Notes: generated by a model not told the origin, from the sequence alone. Positions 18,826 through 28,250 are shown, numbered from the stretch's first letter. The stretch is 64,000 nucleotides of DNA from Gemmatimonadota bacterium (GCA_028873815.1 JAPPNN010000004.1:144829-208828), one strand, 5' to 3'. Translations and numbers: made by a program.

Positions 18826-20417
18826 CTCCCCCTCCTCCTCCCCAGGTCCGCCAGCACCCTGCCTGCCGCCAGCTTGCCCGGCGCGCCCATGATGCCCCCG
18901 CCCGGATGTGTGCCGGAACCGCACTGGTAGTAGCCGCGCACGGGCGTCCGATAGCCCGCGTACCCGGCGGCCGGCCGGAGAAAGAAGAGCTGCGACGGCG
19001 TCAGTTCGCCCTGGAAGATGTTGCCCTGGGTGAGGCCTGTGGTGCGCTCGATGTCGAGCGGCGTGACGACCTGACGGTGCACGATGATGTCCCTGATGTT
19101 GGGGATGTAGCGGGCCAGGGTGTCGACCACCGTGTCGCCGAAAGACTCGCGCTTCTCGTCCCAGGTGCCCTCGCGCAGTTCGTAGGGGGCGTACTGCACG
19201 AAGCACGACATGACGTGCTTGCCGGGCGGCGCCATGCCGGGGTCGATCGCCGAGGGGATGACGATGTCGATGTAGGGTTCGCGCGAGAAGTCGCCGTACT
19301 TTGCGTCGTCGTAGGCGCGTTCGAGGTAGTCGATGGACGGACTGATCGAGACGGCGCCTCGCAGGTGGGGTCCGTGGCCGGGCATGCAGGTGAAGTCGGG
19401 GGCGGCGTCGAGCGCCAGGTTGATCTTGCCGGAGGAGCCGCGGAAGCGGTAGGCGCGCACGGCGCTGACGAGGTCGGCGGGGAGGTCGTTTTCGTCGACC
19501 AGGTCGAGGAAGGTGCGGTGCGGGTCGAGGCTTGAGGAGACGACCCTGGCGTGCAGTTCATCGCCGTTGGCGAGCGCCACGCCATTGACACGCCCATTCT
19601 TTACCAACGCCCGTGCCACCGGAGCGTCCGTCCGGATCTCGGCTCCCGCCTCGCGCGCGGCGGATGCGATCGCGTTTGCCACGGCCCCGGTTCCACCCTT
19701 GGCGAAGCCCCACGCCCGGAAGTGACCGTCGATCTCGCCCATGTAGTGGTGCAGCAGGACGTAGGCGGTGCCTGGCGAGCGCGGGCCCAGGAAGGTGCCG
19801 ATGATCCCGCTCGCCGACAGGGTGGCCTTGAGCACGTCGGTCTCGAACCACTCGTCGACGAAGTCGGCGGCGCTCATCGTCATGAGCTTGACGAGCAGAT
19901 GAAGCTGCTCGGGTTCGAGGTCGAGGAAGTGGCGGGCGAGGCCGAGCAGGCCGCGGATGTCGTCCGGACCCAGCCGACCGGGATCGGGAGGAGCGATGCC
20001 GAGCAGGTGCTTCACGGCGCGCGCCATGTAGAAGAGCGACCGCCCATACTCGTCGTAGGCCTCTGCGTCGCGGATCGAGAAGCGCGCGATCTCGCGCCAC
20101 GTGCGGTGGTGGTCGGCGTCGCGGTATAGGCGGTCGCCGTCCGGCAGCGGCGTGAGGGTGCTCTCGAGCGGCAGGATGGCGAGCCCGTGGCGGGGGAGGT
20201 CCAGTTCGCGGATGATGTCGGGGCGCATCAGGCTGACCACGTACGAGAACACGCTGTACCTGAAGCCCGGGAAGATCTCCTCGGTGATGGTGGCGCCGCC
20301 CACGAGCGGCCGTGCTTCGAGGACGCACACGTCGAGGCCGGCGCGCGCCAGGTAGGCGGCGTGGACGAGGCCGTTGTGGCCGCCGCCGATGACGATTGCG
20401 TCGTATTTGCGGGTCAT
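18822..20417 (-). CDS. NAD(P)/FAD-dependent oxidoreductase (PYROXD2/CrtI-like), copy 1
   Basis: ATG 20415-20417; MTRKYDAIVIGGGHNGLVHAAYLARAGLDVCVLEARPLVGGATITEEIFPGF ... YYQCGSGTHPGGGIMGAPGKLAAGRVL. Confidence 0.9.
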   Translation of the reverse strand: MTRKYDAIVIGGGHNGLVHAAYLARAGLDVCVLEARPLVGGATITEEIFPGFRYSVFSYVVSLMRPDIIRELDLPRHGLAILPLESTLTPLPDGDRLYRDADHHRTWREIARFSIRDAEAYDEYGRSLFYMARAVKHLLGIAPPDPGRLGPDDIRGLLGLARHFLDLEPEQLHLLVKLMTMSAADFVDEWFETDVLKATLSASGIIGTFLGPRSPGTAYVLLHHYMGEIDGHFRAWGFAKGGTGAVANAIASAAREAGAEIRTDAPVARALVKNGRVNGVALANGDELHARVVSSSLDPHRTFLDLVDENDLPADLVSAVRAYRFRGSSGKINLALDAAPDFTCMPGHGPHLRGAVSISPSIDYLERAYDDAKYGDFSREPYIDIVIPSAIDPGMAPPGKHVMSCFVQYAPYELREGTWDEKRESFGDTVVDTLARYIPNIRDIIVHRQVVTPLDIERTTGLTQGNIFQGELTPSQLFFLRPAAGYAGYRTPVRGYYQCGSGTHPGGGIMGAPGKLAAGRVLADLGRRRGR

Positions 20418-20446
20418 CGCGGTCGACAATCCGTGCCCATTGGCCA

Positions 20447-21655
20447 CTAACCCCGCTTGCGCGCCGGGTCGAAGAATGGCGTCTTCACTATCGTGGCGGG
20501 CACCCGGTGGCGCGCGAACTCGACAGTGAGTTCGACCTCGATGCGGGTACCGGGTTTGCCGAAGTCGCGGCGGATGGTGGCGAGCGCGATGTACTTCTTC
20601 AGGATTGGCGAGAAGGTGGCGCTGGTGACGTATCCGATCTGCCTGCCGGCACCCGGGCCCTTGTGCGCGTAGATCGGGACGGCTTCGCGCGAGGCCCGTC
20701 CGGCCACCAGCGGCGGCAGACCCACCGCAGCAAAGCGCTTCTCGATGCTCGGCCAGTCGGCCTCGAGACCGGCGAGCGCCCATCGCGAGGGACTGGCGGC
20801 TTCCCGCTCGAGCACCCTTTGGCCCACGAAATCGCGACCCGGCCGCGGCTGGACCGTCCACCCGAGGCCGGCCTCGTACGGCGACGACTTGCGCGACTCG
20901 ATCAACGCCGTCCAGCTCGACACGTAGTCCACCTCCTTGAGCAACAGGCCGGCTTCGATGCGGGCCACGTCCAGCGCGTCGAGGCCGGCCGGCGCGATCC
21001 CGTAGCCGCGTCCGGTTTCCATCAGTGCGTCCCAGACGGCGAGCGCGTGCTCGGGCGCGAGCCAGATCTCGTAGCCCAGGTCGCCGGTGTAGCCCGTGCG
21101 GGTGATCGTGACCGGGGCCGCGCCGATGTGGCCCTCGGTCACCGCGAAATACGGGAGCGCGGCGATGTCCGCACCGGTCACGAGCCCGACGAGGATGTCG
21201 CGCGAGGTGGGGCCCTGAAGGGCGAGCGCGGCGAGGTCGAGGGTAATGTCGCGCACGCTCGCGTCCATCCCGAGCGCGCAGTCCTGGAACCAGCGCAGGC
21301 ACGGGTCGGCGGCCGTGATGCGGAAGGTGTCGGCGCTCAGGCGTTGCACGGTGCCGTCGTCGATCAGCTTGCCGGCCTCGTCGCACCAGGGCGTGTAGAA
21401 CACCCGTCCCACCGGGCAGTCGAGTGCGCTCCGGGTCACCACGCGATCCACGAGCGCCGCTGCGTCTGGACCCGTGACCTCGTACTTGCGTAGCGGCGAG
21501 ATGTCGAAGAGCGCCGCTCCGCTGCGCACGGCGTAGTACTCGTACTCGTGGCCCGGCTCGTAGCTCAGCGCCGCGGCGTACCCGGACCAGTTGCGCCAGC
21601 GGCGGCTGCGGCAGAGGGGTGCGGTGCGCGAGTGGAAGGGGGTCTCGAGGAGCAT
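20447..21655 (-). CDS. GcvT-family aminomethyltransferase-like protein
   Basis: SGAALFDISPLRKYEVTGPDAAALVDRVVTRSALDCPVGRVFYTPWCDEAGKLIDDGTVQRL ... ITRTGYTGDLGYEIWLAPEHALAVWDALM ... FVGQRVLEREA. Confidence 0.9.
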   Translation of the reverse strand: MLLETPFHSRTAPLCRSRRWRNWSGYAAALSYEPGHEYEYYAVRSGAALFDISPLRKYEVTGPDAAALVDRVVTRSALDCPVGRVFYTPWCDEAGKLIDDGTVQRLSADTFRITAADPCLRWFQDCALGMDASVRDITLDLAALALQGPTSRDILVGLVTGADIAALPYFAVTEGHIGAAPVTITRTGYTGDLGYEIWLAPEHALAVWDALMETGRGYGIAPAGLDALDVARIEAGLLLKEVDYVSSWTALIESRKSSPYEAGLGWTVQPRPGRDFVGQRVLEREAASPSRWALAGLEADWPSIEKRFAAVGLPPLVAGRASREAVPIYAHKGPGAGRQIGYVTSATFSPILKKYIALATIRRDFGKPGTRIEVELTVEFARHRVPATIVKTPFFDPARKRG

Positions 21656-21685
21656 GGCGGGGAACTTTGTCGCGAACCGGGAGGA

Positions 21686-21712
21686 CGGCAAGGTGGGAAC
21701 CGAGGGTTGCCG
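21686..21712 (-). other. Hairpin in the 5' leader of the GcvT/oxidoreductase cluster
   Basis: CGGCAA (21686-21691) and TTGCCG (21707-21712) form a 6-bp stem upstream of the 20447..21655 start. Confidence 0.35.
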
Positions 21713-21746
21713 GAGATTCCGCCAAGGAGGGCTTTGCCCCATGTAC

Positions 21747-21838
21747 GTTGAATGTTTGTCCCCAAGAACATTGAAATCGTGTTTATGTATTCGTTGCAAT
21801 CTTGTCTCTAGAAGTGTTGAAATTGTGTCTCCGTTCTG
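21747..21838. repeat. Four direct repeats with exact 23-bp period, consensus about GTTGAAATCGTGTCT + 8 variable nt
   Basis: Units start at 21747, 21770, 21793, 21816: GTTGAATGTTTGTCC.., ATTGAAATCGTGTTT.., GTTGCAATCTTGTCT.., GTTGAAATTGTGTCT..; TTG (2-4), A (6) and TGT (11-13) invariant. Confidence 0.75.
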
Positions 21839-21890
21839 TTAGTCTAGTCCATCACAGCCCTTGGCAACTTCTGCTCCAGGAGCGTTCAAC

Positions 21891-23186
21891 GTGGGATCCA
21901 ACCCGGACAGGCCGTCTGCCAGGGGCAAGATCGAGCACTACACTCCACGTGTGGCCGACCAGGAACTGAAACAGTGTCTGGCTGCTGCCGGAGCTGTTCT
22001 GATTGAGGGCCCAAGAACCTGCGGCAAGACGGCGACCGCTCACCAGGTGGCCGCCAGCGAGGTCTTTCTGGACGTGGACCGAAGTGCGCAGGACATGATC
22101 GCGGTCCATCCCGACCTGGTGCTCGAAGGTCCGTCGCCTCGCCTGCTGGACGAGTGGCAAACCGCCCCGGTGATCTGGAACCACGTCCGCCGCGCCGTGG
22201 ATTCACGTCCCGGCAAGGGCCATTTCATCTTGACCGGGTCGGCTGTTCCACCCGATGACATCACCCGCCACACCGGGGCCGGCCGCATCGTCCGGATGCG
22301 CCTGCGCCCCATGTCGCTCTTCGAACTTGGGTCCAGCACCGGCACGGTGTCGCTCAGGAGTGTGCTTCAGGGAGTCCCGGTGCAAAACCCGTCAACCGAC
22401 CTGTCGGTAAACGAGCTCGCCAAGCTGATTTGCGTCGGTGGCTGGCCCGGACATCTCGACTCCTCGCCCGAAGCGGCCATGCGCGTGAACCGAGGCTATG
22501 TCGACGACATCTGCCGTGCCGATCTCCAGCGGGTCGATGGGGTGCGGCGAGACCCGGGAAGCGTCCACCGCTTCCTCCAGTCGCTGGGTCGAAACATCGC
22601 GACCTACGCATCCCTTGCGACCATCGCGCGCGATGTCTCTGGCCCGGACCACAAGTCGATGACAGGCCACACGGCGCGCTCGTACCTTACCGGACTGGAA
22701 CGCCTCCTGGTTGTGGAGGACCAGCCCCCGTGGGCACCCCATCTGAGGTCACGCTCCCGGTTGCACGTCTCTCCGAAACGGCACTTTGTTGACCCATCGA
22801 TCGCAGCCGCAGCACTTGGCGCCGGACCCGAACACCTGCTCGACGACTTCCCCTGGTTCGGTTTTCTCTTCGAGTCGATGGTGGTCCGGGATCTGCGCGT
22901 CCATGCTCAGGCCATCGGTGCAAGAGTGTACCACTACCGCGACAACACGGGACTGGAAGTGGATGCCATCGTGGACGCCGGGCCCGGCCGTTGGGCGGCT
23001 TTCGAGATCAAGCTCGGTGTGAGCCGGATCGACGATGCGGCGCGCTCACTCCTGAAGTTCGCGAATCGGATTGATACCAGCAGGTGCGGTGAGCCCGCCA
23101 CCCTCGGGGTCATCGTTGATCGCGGGTTCGGGTATGTGCGTCCAGACGGTGTGAGCGTGATCCCGCTAGGGGCGCTGGGGCCGTGA
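21891..23186 (+). CDS. AAA-family ATP-binding protein with DUF4143-type C-terminus
   Basis: GTG 21891 with AGGAG at 21878-21882 (8-nt spacing); GAVLIEGPRTCGKTATA (Walker A), PRLLDEWQTAPVIWNHVRRAVD, FILTGSA, nuclease-like tail GLEVDAIVD..WAAFEIKLG. Confidence 0.9.
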   Translation: MGSNPDRPSARGKIEHYTPRVADQELKQCLAAAGAVLIEGPRTCGKTATAHQVAASEVFLDVDRSAQDMIAVHPDLVLEGPSPRLLDEWQTAPVIWNHVRRAVDSRPGKGHFILTGSAVPPDDITRHTGAGRIVRMRLRPMSLFELGSSTGTVSLRSVLQGVPVQNPSTDLSVNELAKLICVGGWPGHLDSSPEAAMRVNRGYVDDICRADLQRVDGVRRDPGSVHRFLQSLGRNIATYASLATIARDVSGPDHKSMTGHTARSYLTGLERLLVVEDQPPWAPHLRSRSRLHVSPKRHFVDPSIAAAALGAGPEHLLDDFPWFGFLFESMVVRDLRVHAQAIGARVYHYRDNTGLEVDAIVDAGPGRWAAFEIKLGVSRIDDAARSLLKFANRIDTSRCGEPATLGVIVDRGFGYVRPDGVSVIPLGALGP

Positions 23187-23194
23187 AGATGAAC

Positions 23195-24466
23195 CTACAC
23201 CAACCCCGCCAACACCCCGAGCAGCCGGTCCACGTCGCTGCGGTTGTTGAACATCCCGACGGCTGCCCGCAGTAAGTTCCCGTCTTCCTGGAAGGTGATC
23301 GCGACGCCGGCTTCGGCGAGTGCCGGGCCCAGCCGCTCCGGGTCCAGCCCGTGGTAGAAGCTGACGATGGCGGACGGATTGTCGGGTGGCGTGAACATCC
23401 GCATTCCCAGCGCTTCGGCACCCGCGCGCAACTCGCCCGCCAACGCGTGGGTGTGCGACGCGATACGGTCTATTCCCACATCCTCCAGAAAGCCGAGCGC
23501 GGCGTCCATCGCGGCCACCGGTCCGTACGCCGGGTTGGCGTACTCAAGCTTCTCCGCACTCGTCTTGAGTCGAAAGCGGTGTCCAGGGAGCGTCTCGGCG
23601 ACCTGCCGGTGCCCGAACCGGTCGGCGGCCATCCACTCCAGGTGCTCGGCGCGAACATAGAACGGCGCACACCCGAAGTCTCCGTGCAGCCACTTGTATC
23701 CGTTCCCGCAGGCGAAGTCGACCTTTTCCTCGTGCAGGTTCGTGGGGAATGTTCCCCAGGCCTGGATCGCATCGGCGTACAGGTAGGCACCGTGGGCGTG
23801 CGCGAGGTCGGCCAGCTCAGGCAGGTCGTAGCGGAAGCCGTTGCGGTTCGATACCCAGGCCACGCTGATCAGGCGCGTCCGCGGGTCCGTGTGCGCGGCG
23901 AAGTCGTCCAACGTGACGACCCCGCCCCGCGAAGGGATGATCCTGAGCTCGATCCCGGCCTTCCGCTCCAGCTCTCGGTAGAGAACGAACGTCGTGACGA
24001 AGTGCAGTTCATCGACCACGACATTGTCCCCCGCGCGCCAGTCCATCGCACTGACGATGATGTTCTCCGCGCCGCTCGTGGCGTACAGGAACGCCAGTTC
24101 GTCCTCGTCGGCCCCGAAGAGCCGGCTGAAGCGTGTCCGAGCGCTTGCGATGGCCTCGCGTCCCACGGACGTGTTCCGCCGGTGCATCTTCTCGTCGGCG
24201 TATGCGTGGAGGGCGTCGCGTACCGGGACCGGTAGCGGGCCCACCGAGGCGGTGTTGAGGTACGCGAGCTTTTCGGTGACGGGGAAGCTGGCCCGCACGC
24301 CAAGCGGGTCGTCGTTCGAGCGGCCGGACTCACGCGCCGGACCCTCGGACACCGATGACGGGTCTCCGGCTGTCGACTCGGCCGTGAGGCTGCGGGTGAC
24401 AGGGAGTGCGGCGAGCCCGGCCGCGGCCGATCTCCCCAGAAAGCGCCGGCGGTTCAATGACTTCAT
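23195..24466 (-). CDS. Aminotransferase class V-fold PLP enzyme with Tat-type signal
   Basis: [43 protein letters not shown] ... [42 protein letters not shown]. Confidence 0.87.
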   Translation of the reverse strand: MKSLNRRRFLGRSAAAGLAALPVTRSLTAESTAGDPSSVSEGPARESGRSNDDPLGVRASFPVTEKLAYLNTASVGPLPVPVRDALHAYADEKMHRRNTSVGREAIASARTRFSRLFGADEDELAFLYATSGAENIIVSAMDWRAGDNVVVDELHFVTTFVLYRELERKAGIELRIIPSRGGVVTLDDFAAHTDPRTRLISVAWVSNRNGFRYDLPELADLAHAHGAYLYADAIQAWGTFPTNLHEEKVDFACGNGYKWLHGDFGCAPFYVRAEHLEWMAADRFGHRQVAETLPGHRFRLKTSAEKLEYANPAYGPVAAMDAALGFLEDVGIDRIASHTHALAGELRAGAEALGMRMFTPPDNPSAIVSFYHGLDPERLGPALAEAGVAITFQEDGNLLRAAVGMFNNRSDVDRLLGVLAGLV

Positions 24467-24579
24467 GGATTCCTCGCTGTGTCGGTGCGGGCGCACGATC
24501 ATGTCGAAGGCTGATCCTAGTGTCGCGGTACGGAGGGGGCCAGACCATCCTTGCCGCCGTGGACGCTATCTTCGGAGTC

Positions 24580-25476
24580 ATGAGTTCCTGCCTTTCAGCC
24601 CTCGAATCCGAAGCCATCGAGATCATCCGTGAAGGCGTCGCGACCGCTGCCCGCCCGGTGATGCTCTACTCAATCGGCAAGGACTCGTCGGTCCTCCTGC
24701 ACCTGGCGCGCAAGGCCTTTTGGCCCGCTCAGCCGCCCATGCCGCTGCTGCACGTCGACACAACGTGGAAGTTCCGCGAGATGATCGCCCTTCGTGACCG
24801 GGTAGCGGCCGAGGCCGGTGTGCAACTCATCGTCCACACCAACCAGGAGGGCATCGACGCCGGCATCACTCCCTTCACCCATGGATCCGACCACTACACC
24901 GACATCATGAAGACGGTGGCGTTGCGCCAGGCCCTCGACGCCGGGCGCTACGACATGGTCTTCGTCGGCGCCCGCCGCGACGAGGAAAAGTCACGCGCCA
25001 AGGAACGCGTCTTCTCGCTTCGCAACGGTGCCCACCAGTGGGACCCCAAGGCCCAGCGGCCCGAACTGTGGAACCTCTACAACACCCGTCTCCACGCTGG
25101 CGAATCGCTCCGCGTCGCCCCGCTGTCCAACTGGAGCGAACCCGACATCTGGCGCTACATCGCCGCCGAGGGGATACCCATTGTGCCGCTCTACTACGCC
25201 GCCGAGCGCCCCGTGGTCGAGCGTGACGGCCAGTGGATCATGGTGGACGACGGCCGCATGCCATTGGTTCCCGGCGAGCGCCCGCAACTGCGCCGCGTAC
25301 GCTTCCGCACCCTGGGATGCTACCCGCTCACCGCCGCAATCGAGAGCAGCGCCGACACCCTCGACGCGATCGTCGCCGAAACCCTGGCCGCCGAGCATTC
25401 CGAGCGCCGGGGCCGGCTGATCGACCACGACGGTGAGGCCGCCATGGAGCGGAAGAAGCGGGAGGGCTACTTCTGA
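24580..25476 (+). CDS. cysD: Sulfate adenylyltransferase subunit 2
   Basis: [61 protein letters not shown] terminus. Confidence 0.95.
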   Translation: MSSCLSALESEAIEIIREGVATAARPVMLYSIGKDSSVLLHLARKAFWPAQPPMPLLHVDTTWKFREMIALRDRVAAEAGVQLIVHTNQEGIDAGITPFTHGSDHYTDIMKTVALRQALDAGRYDMVFVGARRDEEKSRAKERVFSLRNGAHQWDPKAQRPELWNLYNTRLHAGESLRVAPLSNWSEPDIWRYIAAEGIPIVPLYYAAERPVVERDGQWIMVDDGRMPLVPGERPQLRRVRFRTLGCYPLTAAIESSADTLDAIVAETLAAEHSERRGRLIDHDGEAAMERKKREGYF

Positions 25477-25500
25477 ATAGCGGTGGCCGCCCCGGTTGTG

Positions 25501-26877
25501 TTACCGGAGATAGATGAGCAAGACTCCGGCGGCACCGCGGGTACCGTAGAGGACACCGGCCTCGATCGGTGTGATGAACTGAATCCTGCGCACGTCCCGC
25601 GGATTCAGGTGGTGGAGGAACACGTGGGGGTTCGCGACGGGCGAGTCGTTGACCAGGACATAGACCATGTTGCAGCTGTTGGGGTCACCGCTGCGCCAAT
25701 TCCGACTCATCTCGATGCACAGGATCTCCTCGCCCCGCAACCTGGCTTCCTTGATCGACAACCCCGGCATGCGGGCTTCTCGCGCAATCCCGGCGAAGTC
25801 CACCACCCGGTGCGCGATCGAATCCACCTGCGCTTCGGTCAGCCCCGAAAAACGAGTTCCCGGCGTGGTGAAGACGGGCTCCTTCCTCCGGCCGACGACC
25901 ACCAGCGGCTCCAGGGCGATGGCTTCGGTGGAAAGTTCGATCTCGAGTCCGAGAGCCTCGTTGCTGAACACGGTCAGGGAATCGACGCGCGGGGCGTAGC
26001 CCAGCCGGCTGGTTTCGATGATCTGTTTGCCCGGCGGCACATCGGTGAAACCGAACACGCCGTCCGAATCCGTCAGTTGGGAGTGGTCGGATCCGACCAG
26101 TTGAACGTGGGCTCCCGGGATAAGCGCTCTCGTAGCGTAGTCGAACACGGAGCCGGTGATGGTCACAGGATCAGAGATGTCGATTGCGAAGTCCAGAATG
26201 TGCGCACCCGGGTCCGCGATCTGCACCGTTGTCCCGTCGCTGTTTCCGAACGCAACCGTGACTGTAAGCGGTTCCGACGCGTCCAGATTGCAGAGCCGGA
26301 ACTCGCCCGAAGCCTCCGTCCTGACCTCGCGCACCACGCGCCGCCTTTGCAGGATGCCCGTGCGGCTGCCGAGAGCCCGGACTGTTGCGCCCGGCAGCGG
26401 CACACCCGTCAAGGCGTCGGTCACGAAGCCCCCGGCGGACATAGGGCCTTCTTCTGGCTCCGCTGAACACCAGGCTGCCAGGATGGTGGACCGAGAGGGA
26501 ACCGCAAGGGTCACACGCGAGACGGATTCACTGTCCACAAGCACCGTGACCGGCGTTGTTCCAAGCCCCAGCTCTGCCAGGCGCGGGTGAAAATACACCA
26601 CACTGTGTTCTCCCACCGGTACGCCATCGAGCCTGAACCGTCCCTGCTCGTTGGACTCGGCGACCAGGCTCGTCCCGAAGACGGTCACTCGGGCGTTCGC
26701 CAGCGGAGCGGAGGTCGTGCTATCGAAGATGGAACCGAGGATGCTGCCCGTCGTGCTCGCTGTATCCTGGCCTGCTGCCGAGCTCCCCGCCGCTCCCGCA
26801 GAAACGACCGCAAGAAGGATGCTCATGGCGAGACATCGAGCGCTGTTGCTGATCGAAGTCCTGCTCAACGCGGGCAT
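25501..26877 (-). CDS. CarboxypepD_reg-like repeat protein with TonB plug-like C-terminus, no barrel
   Basis: GSILGSIFDSTTSAPLANARVTVFG; GGFVTDALTGVPLPGATVRALG; TITGSVFDYATRALIPGAHVQL; C-term NPRDVRRIQFITPIEAGVLYGTRGAAGVLLIYLR then stop. Confidence 0.8.
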   Translation of the reverse strand: MPALSRTSISNSARCLAMSILLAVVSAGAAGSSAAGQDTASTTGSILGSIFDSTTSAPLANARVTVFGTSLVAESNEQGRFRLDGVPVGEHSVVYFHPRLAELGLGTTPVTVLVDSESVSRVTLAVPSRSTILAAWCSAEPEEGPMSAGGFVTDALTGVPLPGATVRALGSRTGILQRRRVVREVRTEASGEFRLCNLDASEPLTVTVAFGNSDGTTVQIADPGAHILDFAIDISDPVTITGSVFDYATRALIPGAHVQLVGSDHSQLTDSDGVFGFTDVPPGKQIIETSRLGYAPRVDSLTVFSNEALGLEIELSTEAIALEPLVVVGRRKEPVFTTPGTRFSGLTEAQVDSIAHRVVDFAGIAREARMPGLSIKEARLRGEEILCIEMSRNWRSGDPNSCNMVYVLVNDSPVANPHVFLHHLNPRDVRRIQFITPIEAGVLYGTRGAAGVLLIYLR

Positions 26878-27065
26878 TGGGACGCCTTCACTTCGCTGCG
26901 TGTGGACCCGAATGAACGTCCTGGTATGGATTCCGCAAAGCTAGGGCCGAACCGCAGCGGGGTCGAGGACGTTTGCGCCACCCTGAGTCCATAACTAAAC
27001 TCCTAGTTGCTGACAATCCCAGGGTTCCCTCCTTCATTCAGGTTCAGTCCAGGAGTTTGTCCGAT

Positions 27066-28250
27066 ATGACCACACCCCCCCTGACCCGCATCACATTCCT
27101 GGCCCTTGTCGCCTTGAACCAAGACATCACGGCGGCTTCCCCAATAGCTGCCCAGGCGGTCGTGGAGAGCGATTCCCCTCGGGAGGCGGACCTTGTACTC
27201 GCCGACGAGCCGCTGTTGCGGATCGGCATGCTCGACGGCCCCGTCGAGTACCTTTTCGGCAGCGTCTCGGGCGCCATCCGGCTCGGGGACGGGAGCGTCG
27301 TCGTCGCGGACGAGCAGGGCCGGCACGTCCGAATGTTCGACTCGGGCGGGGAGCATGTGTGGACCAGTGGACGCGAAGGAGAGGGACCGGGCGAGTATCG
27401 GGGACTCTGGCTGCTGCGAGGGTGCCCGGGGGCGGCGGTCACGGTGTACGATTGGCGAATCAAACGAATCACCGAACTCGATTCGGACGGCAGCGTGGTT
27501 GACACAAAGGCGCTCCGAGGGGCTGACGGACCCGGCCCCTATGGGGCACCCGCATGCTCGCCGGGCGGCGACCTGGTTTTCACCGATTGGCCGGAGGCGG
27601 AGGAGGACCTGGCCGTGGGCGAGTTCCGCTGGGAGATGTCGCTGAGCCGGGAGCGAGACGACGCCGTGGCCACTCTGCGCTCAGGGATCCCGGGGACGGA
27701 CCTCTACCACCATGGCGGCGGGATCTCCGGACCGGTGACGTGGGGGAAGGACATGGCCTTCGCGGTCACGGCCACCGGCGTGTGGTACGGGTCGGCGGAT
27801 GACTATCAACTCGAACACGTCGACTGGACCGGCCGCGTCACACGCGTCGCGCGGTGGAACGGACCGGATCTCGAGGTCACGCGCGAGCACCTGAACCGCT
27901 ACCTCGACTCGCAGATGGCCCGTTTTGAGACGGCCGAGGAGCGCCGAGGCTTCGAGACGGAAAGGTGGCCGGGGATTCGGGACGGCCTGCCGGAGCGCTT
28001 TCCCGCCTTCGCCGCGAAGGGGCTCCTGCCGCTATCGGACGGGAGCGTGTGGGTAGTGCCGCACCCCTCGCGAGACCTTGGTGCCGCCGAGTTCCACCTG
28101 CTGGGTCCGGATGGCGCGTGGTTCCACCGCCTCACCATCCCGGCCGGCCGGACCCTCCTCGACGCAGGTCCGGGCTGGGTGCTGTTGCTCGAGGCAGGCG
28201 AGTTCGACGAACAGAGCGTCGCCGTCTACGAGTTGGTGGACCCCTCTTGA
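27066..28250 (+). CDS. 6-bladed beta-propeller-type secreted protein
   Basis: Signal peptide; GAIRLGDGSVVVADEQGRHVRMFDSGGEHVWTSGREGEGPGEYRGLW. Confidence 0.75.
   Translation: MTTPPLTRITFLALVALNQDITAASPIAAQAVVESDSPREADLVLADEPLLRIGMLDGPVEYLFGSVSGAIRLGDGSVVVADEQGRHVRMFDSGGEHVWTSGREGEGPGEYRGLWLLRGCPGAAVTVYDWRIKRITELDSDGSVVDTKALRGADGPGPYGAPACSPGGDLVFTDWPEAEEDLAVGEFRWEMSLSRERDDAVATLRSGIPGTDLYHHGGGISGPVTWGKDMAFAVTATGVWYGSADDYQLEHVDWTGRVTRVARWNGPDLEVTREHLNRYLDSQMARFETAEERRGFETERWPGIRDGLPERFPAFAAKGLLPLSDGSVWVVPHPSRDLGAAEFHLLGPDGAWFHRLTIPAGRTLLDAGPGWVLLLEAGEFDEQSVAVYELVDPS

Noticed and set aside
20418-21725. N-terminal extension of the 967-aa ORF 18822..21725
   Set aside because: Out-of-frame overlap with the GcvT-like gene; the oxidoreductase starts at ATG 20415-20417.
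21656-21760. SAM-I or glycine riboswitch in the GcvT leader
   Set aside because: Only short GGCAACC similarity; conserved core and pairing could not be confirmed by eye.
21747-21838. CRISPR array interpretation of the 23-bp repeats
   Set aside because: No spacers of fixed length beyond 8 nt, repeats are imperfect, and no cas genes are in the window.
25483-26466. 327-aa plus-strand ORF after cysD
   Set aside because: Antisense to the CarboxypepD_reg protein; composition is shadow-like.
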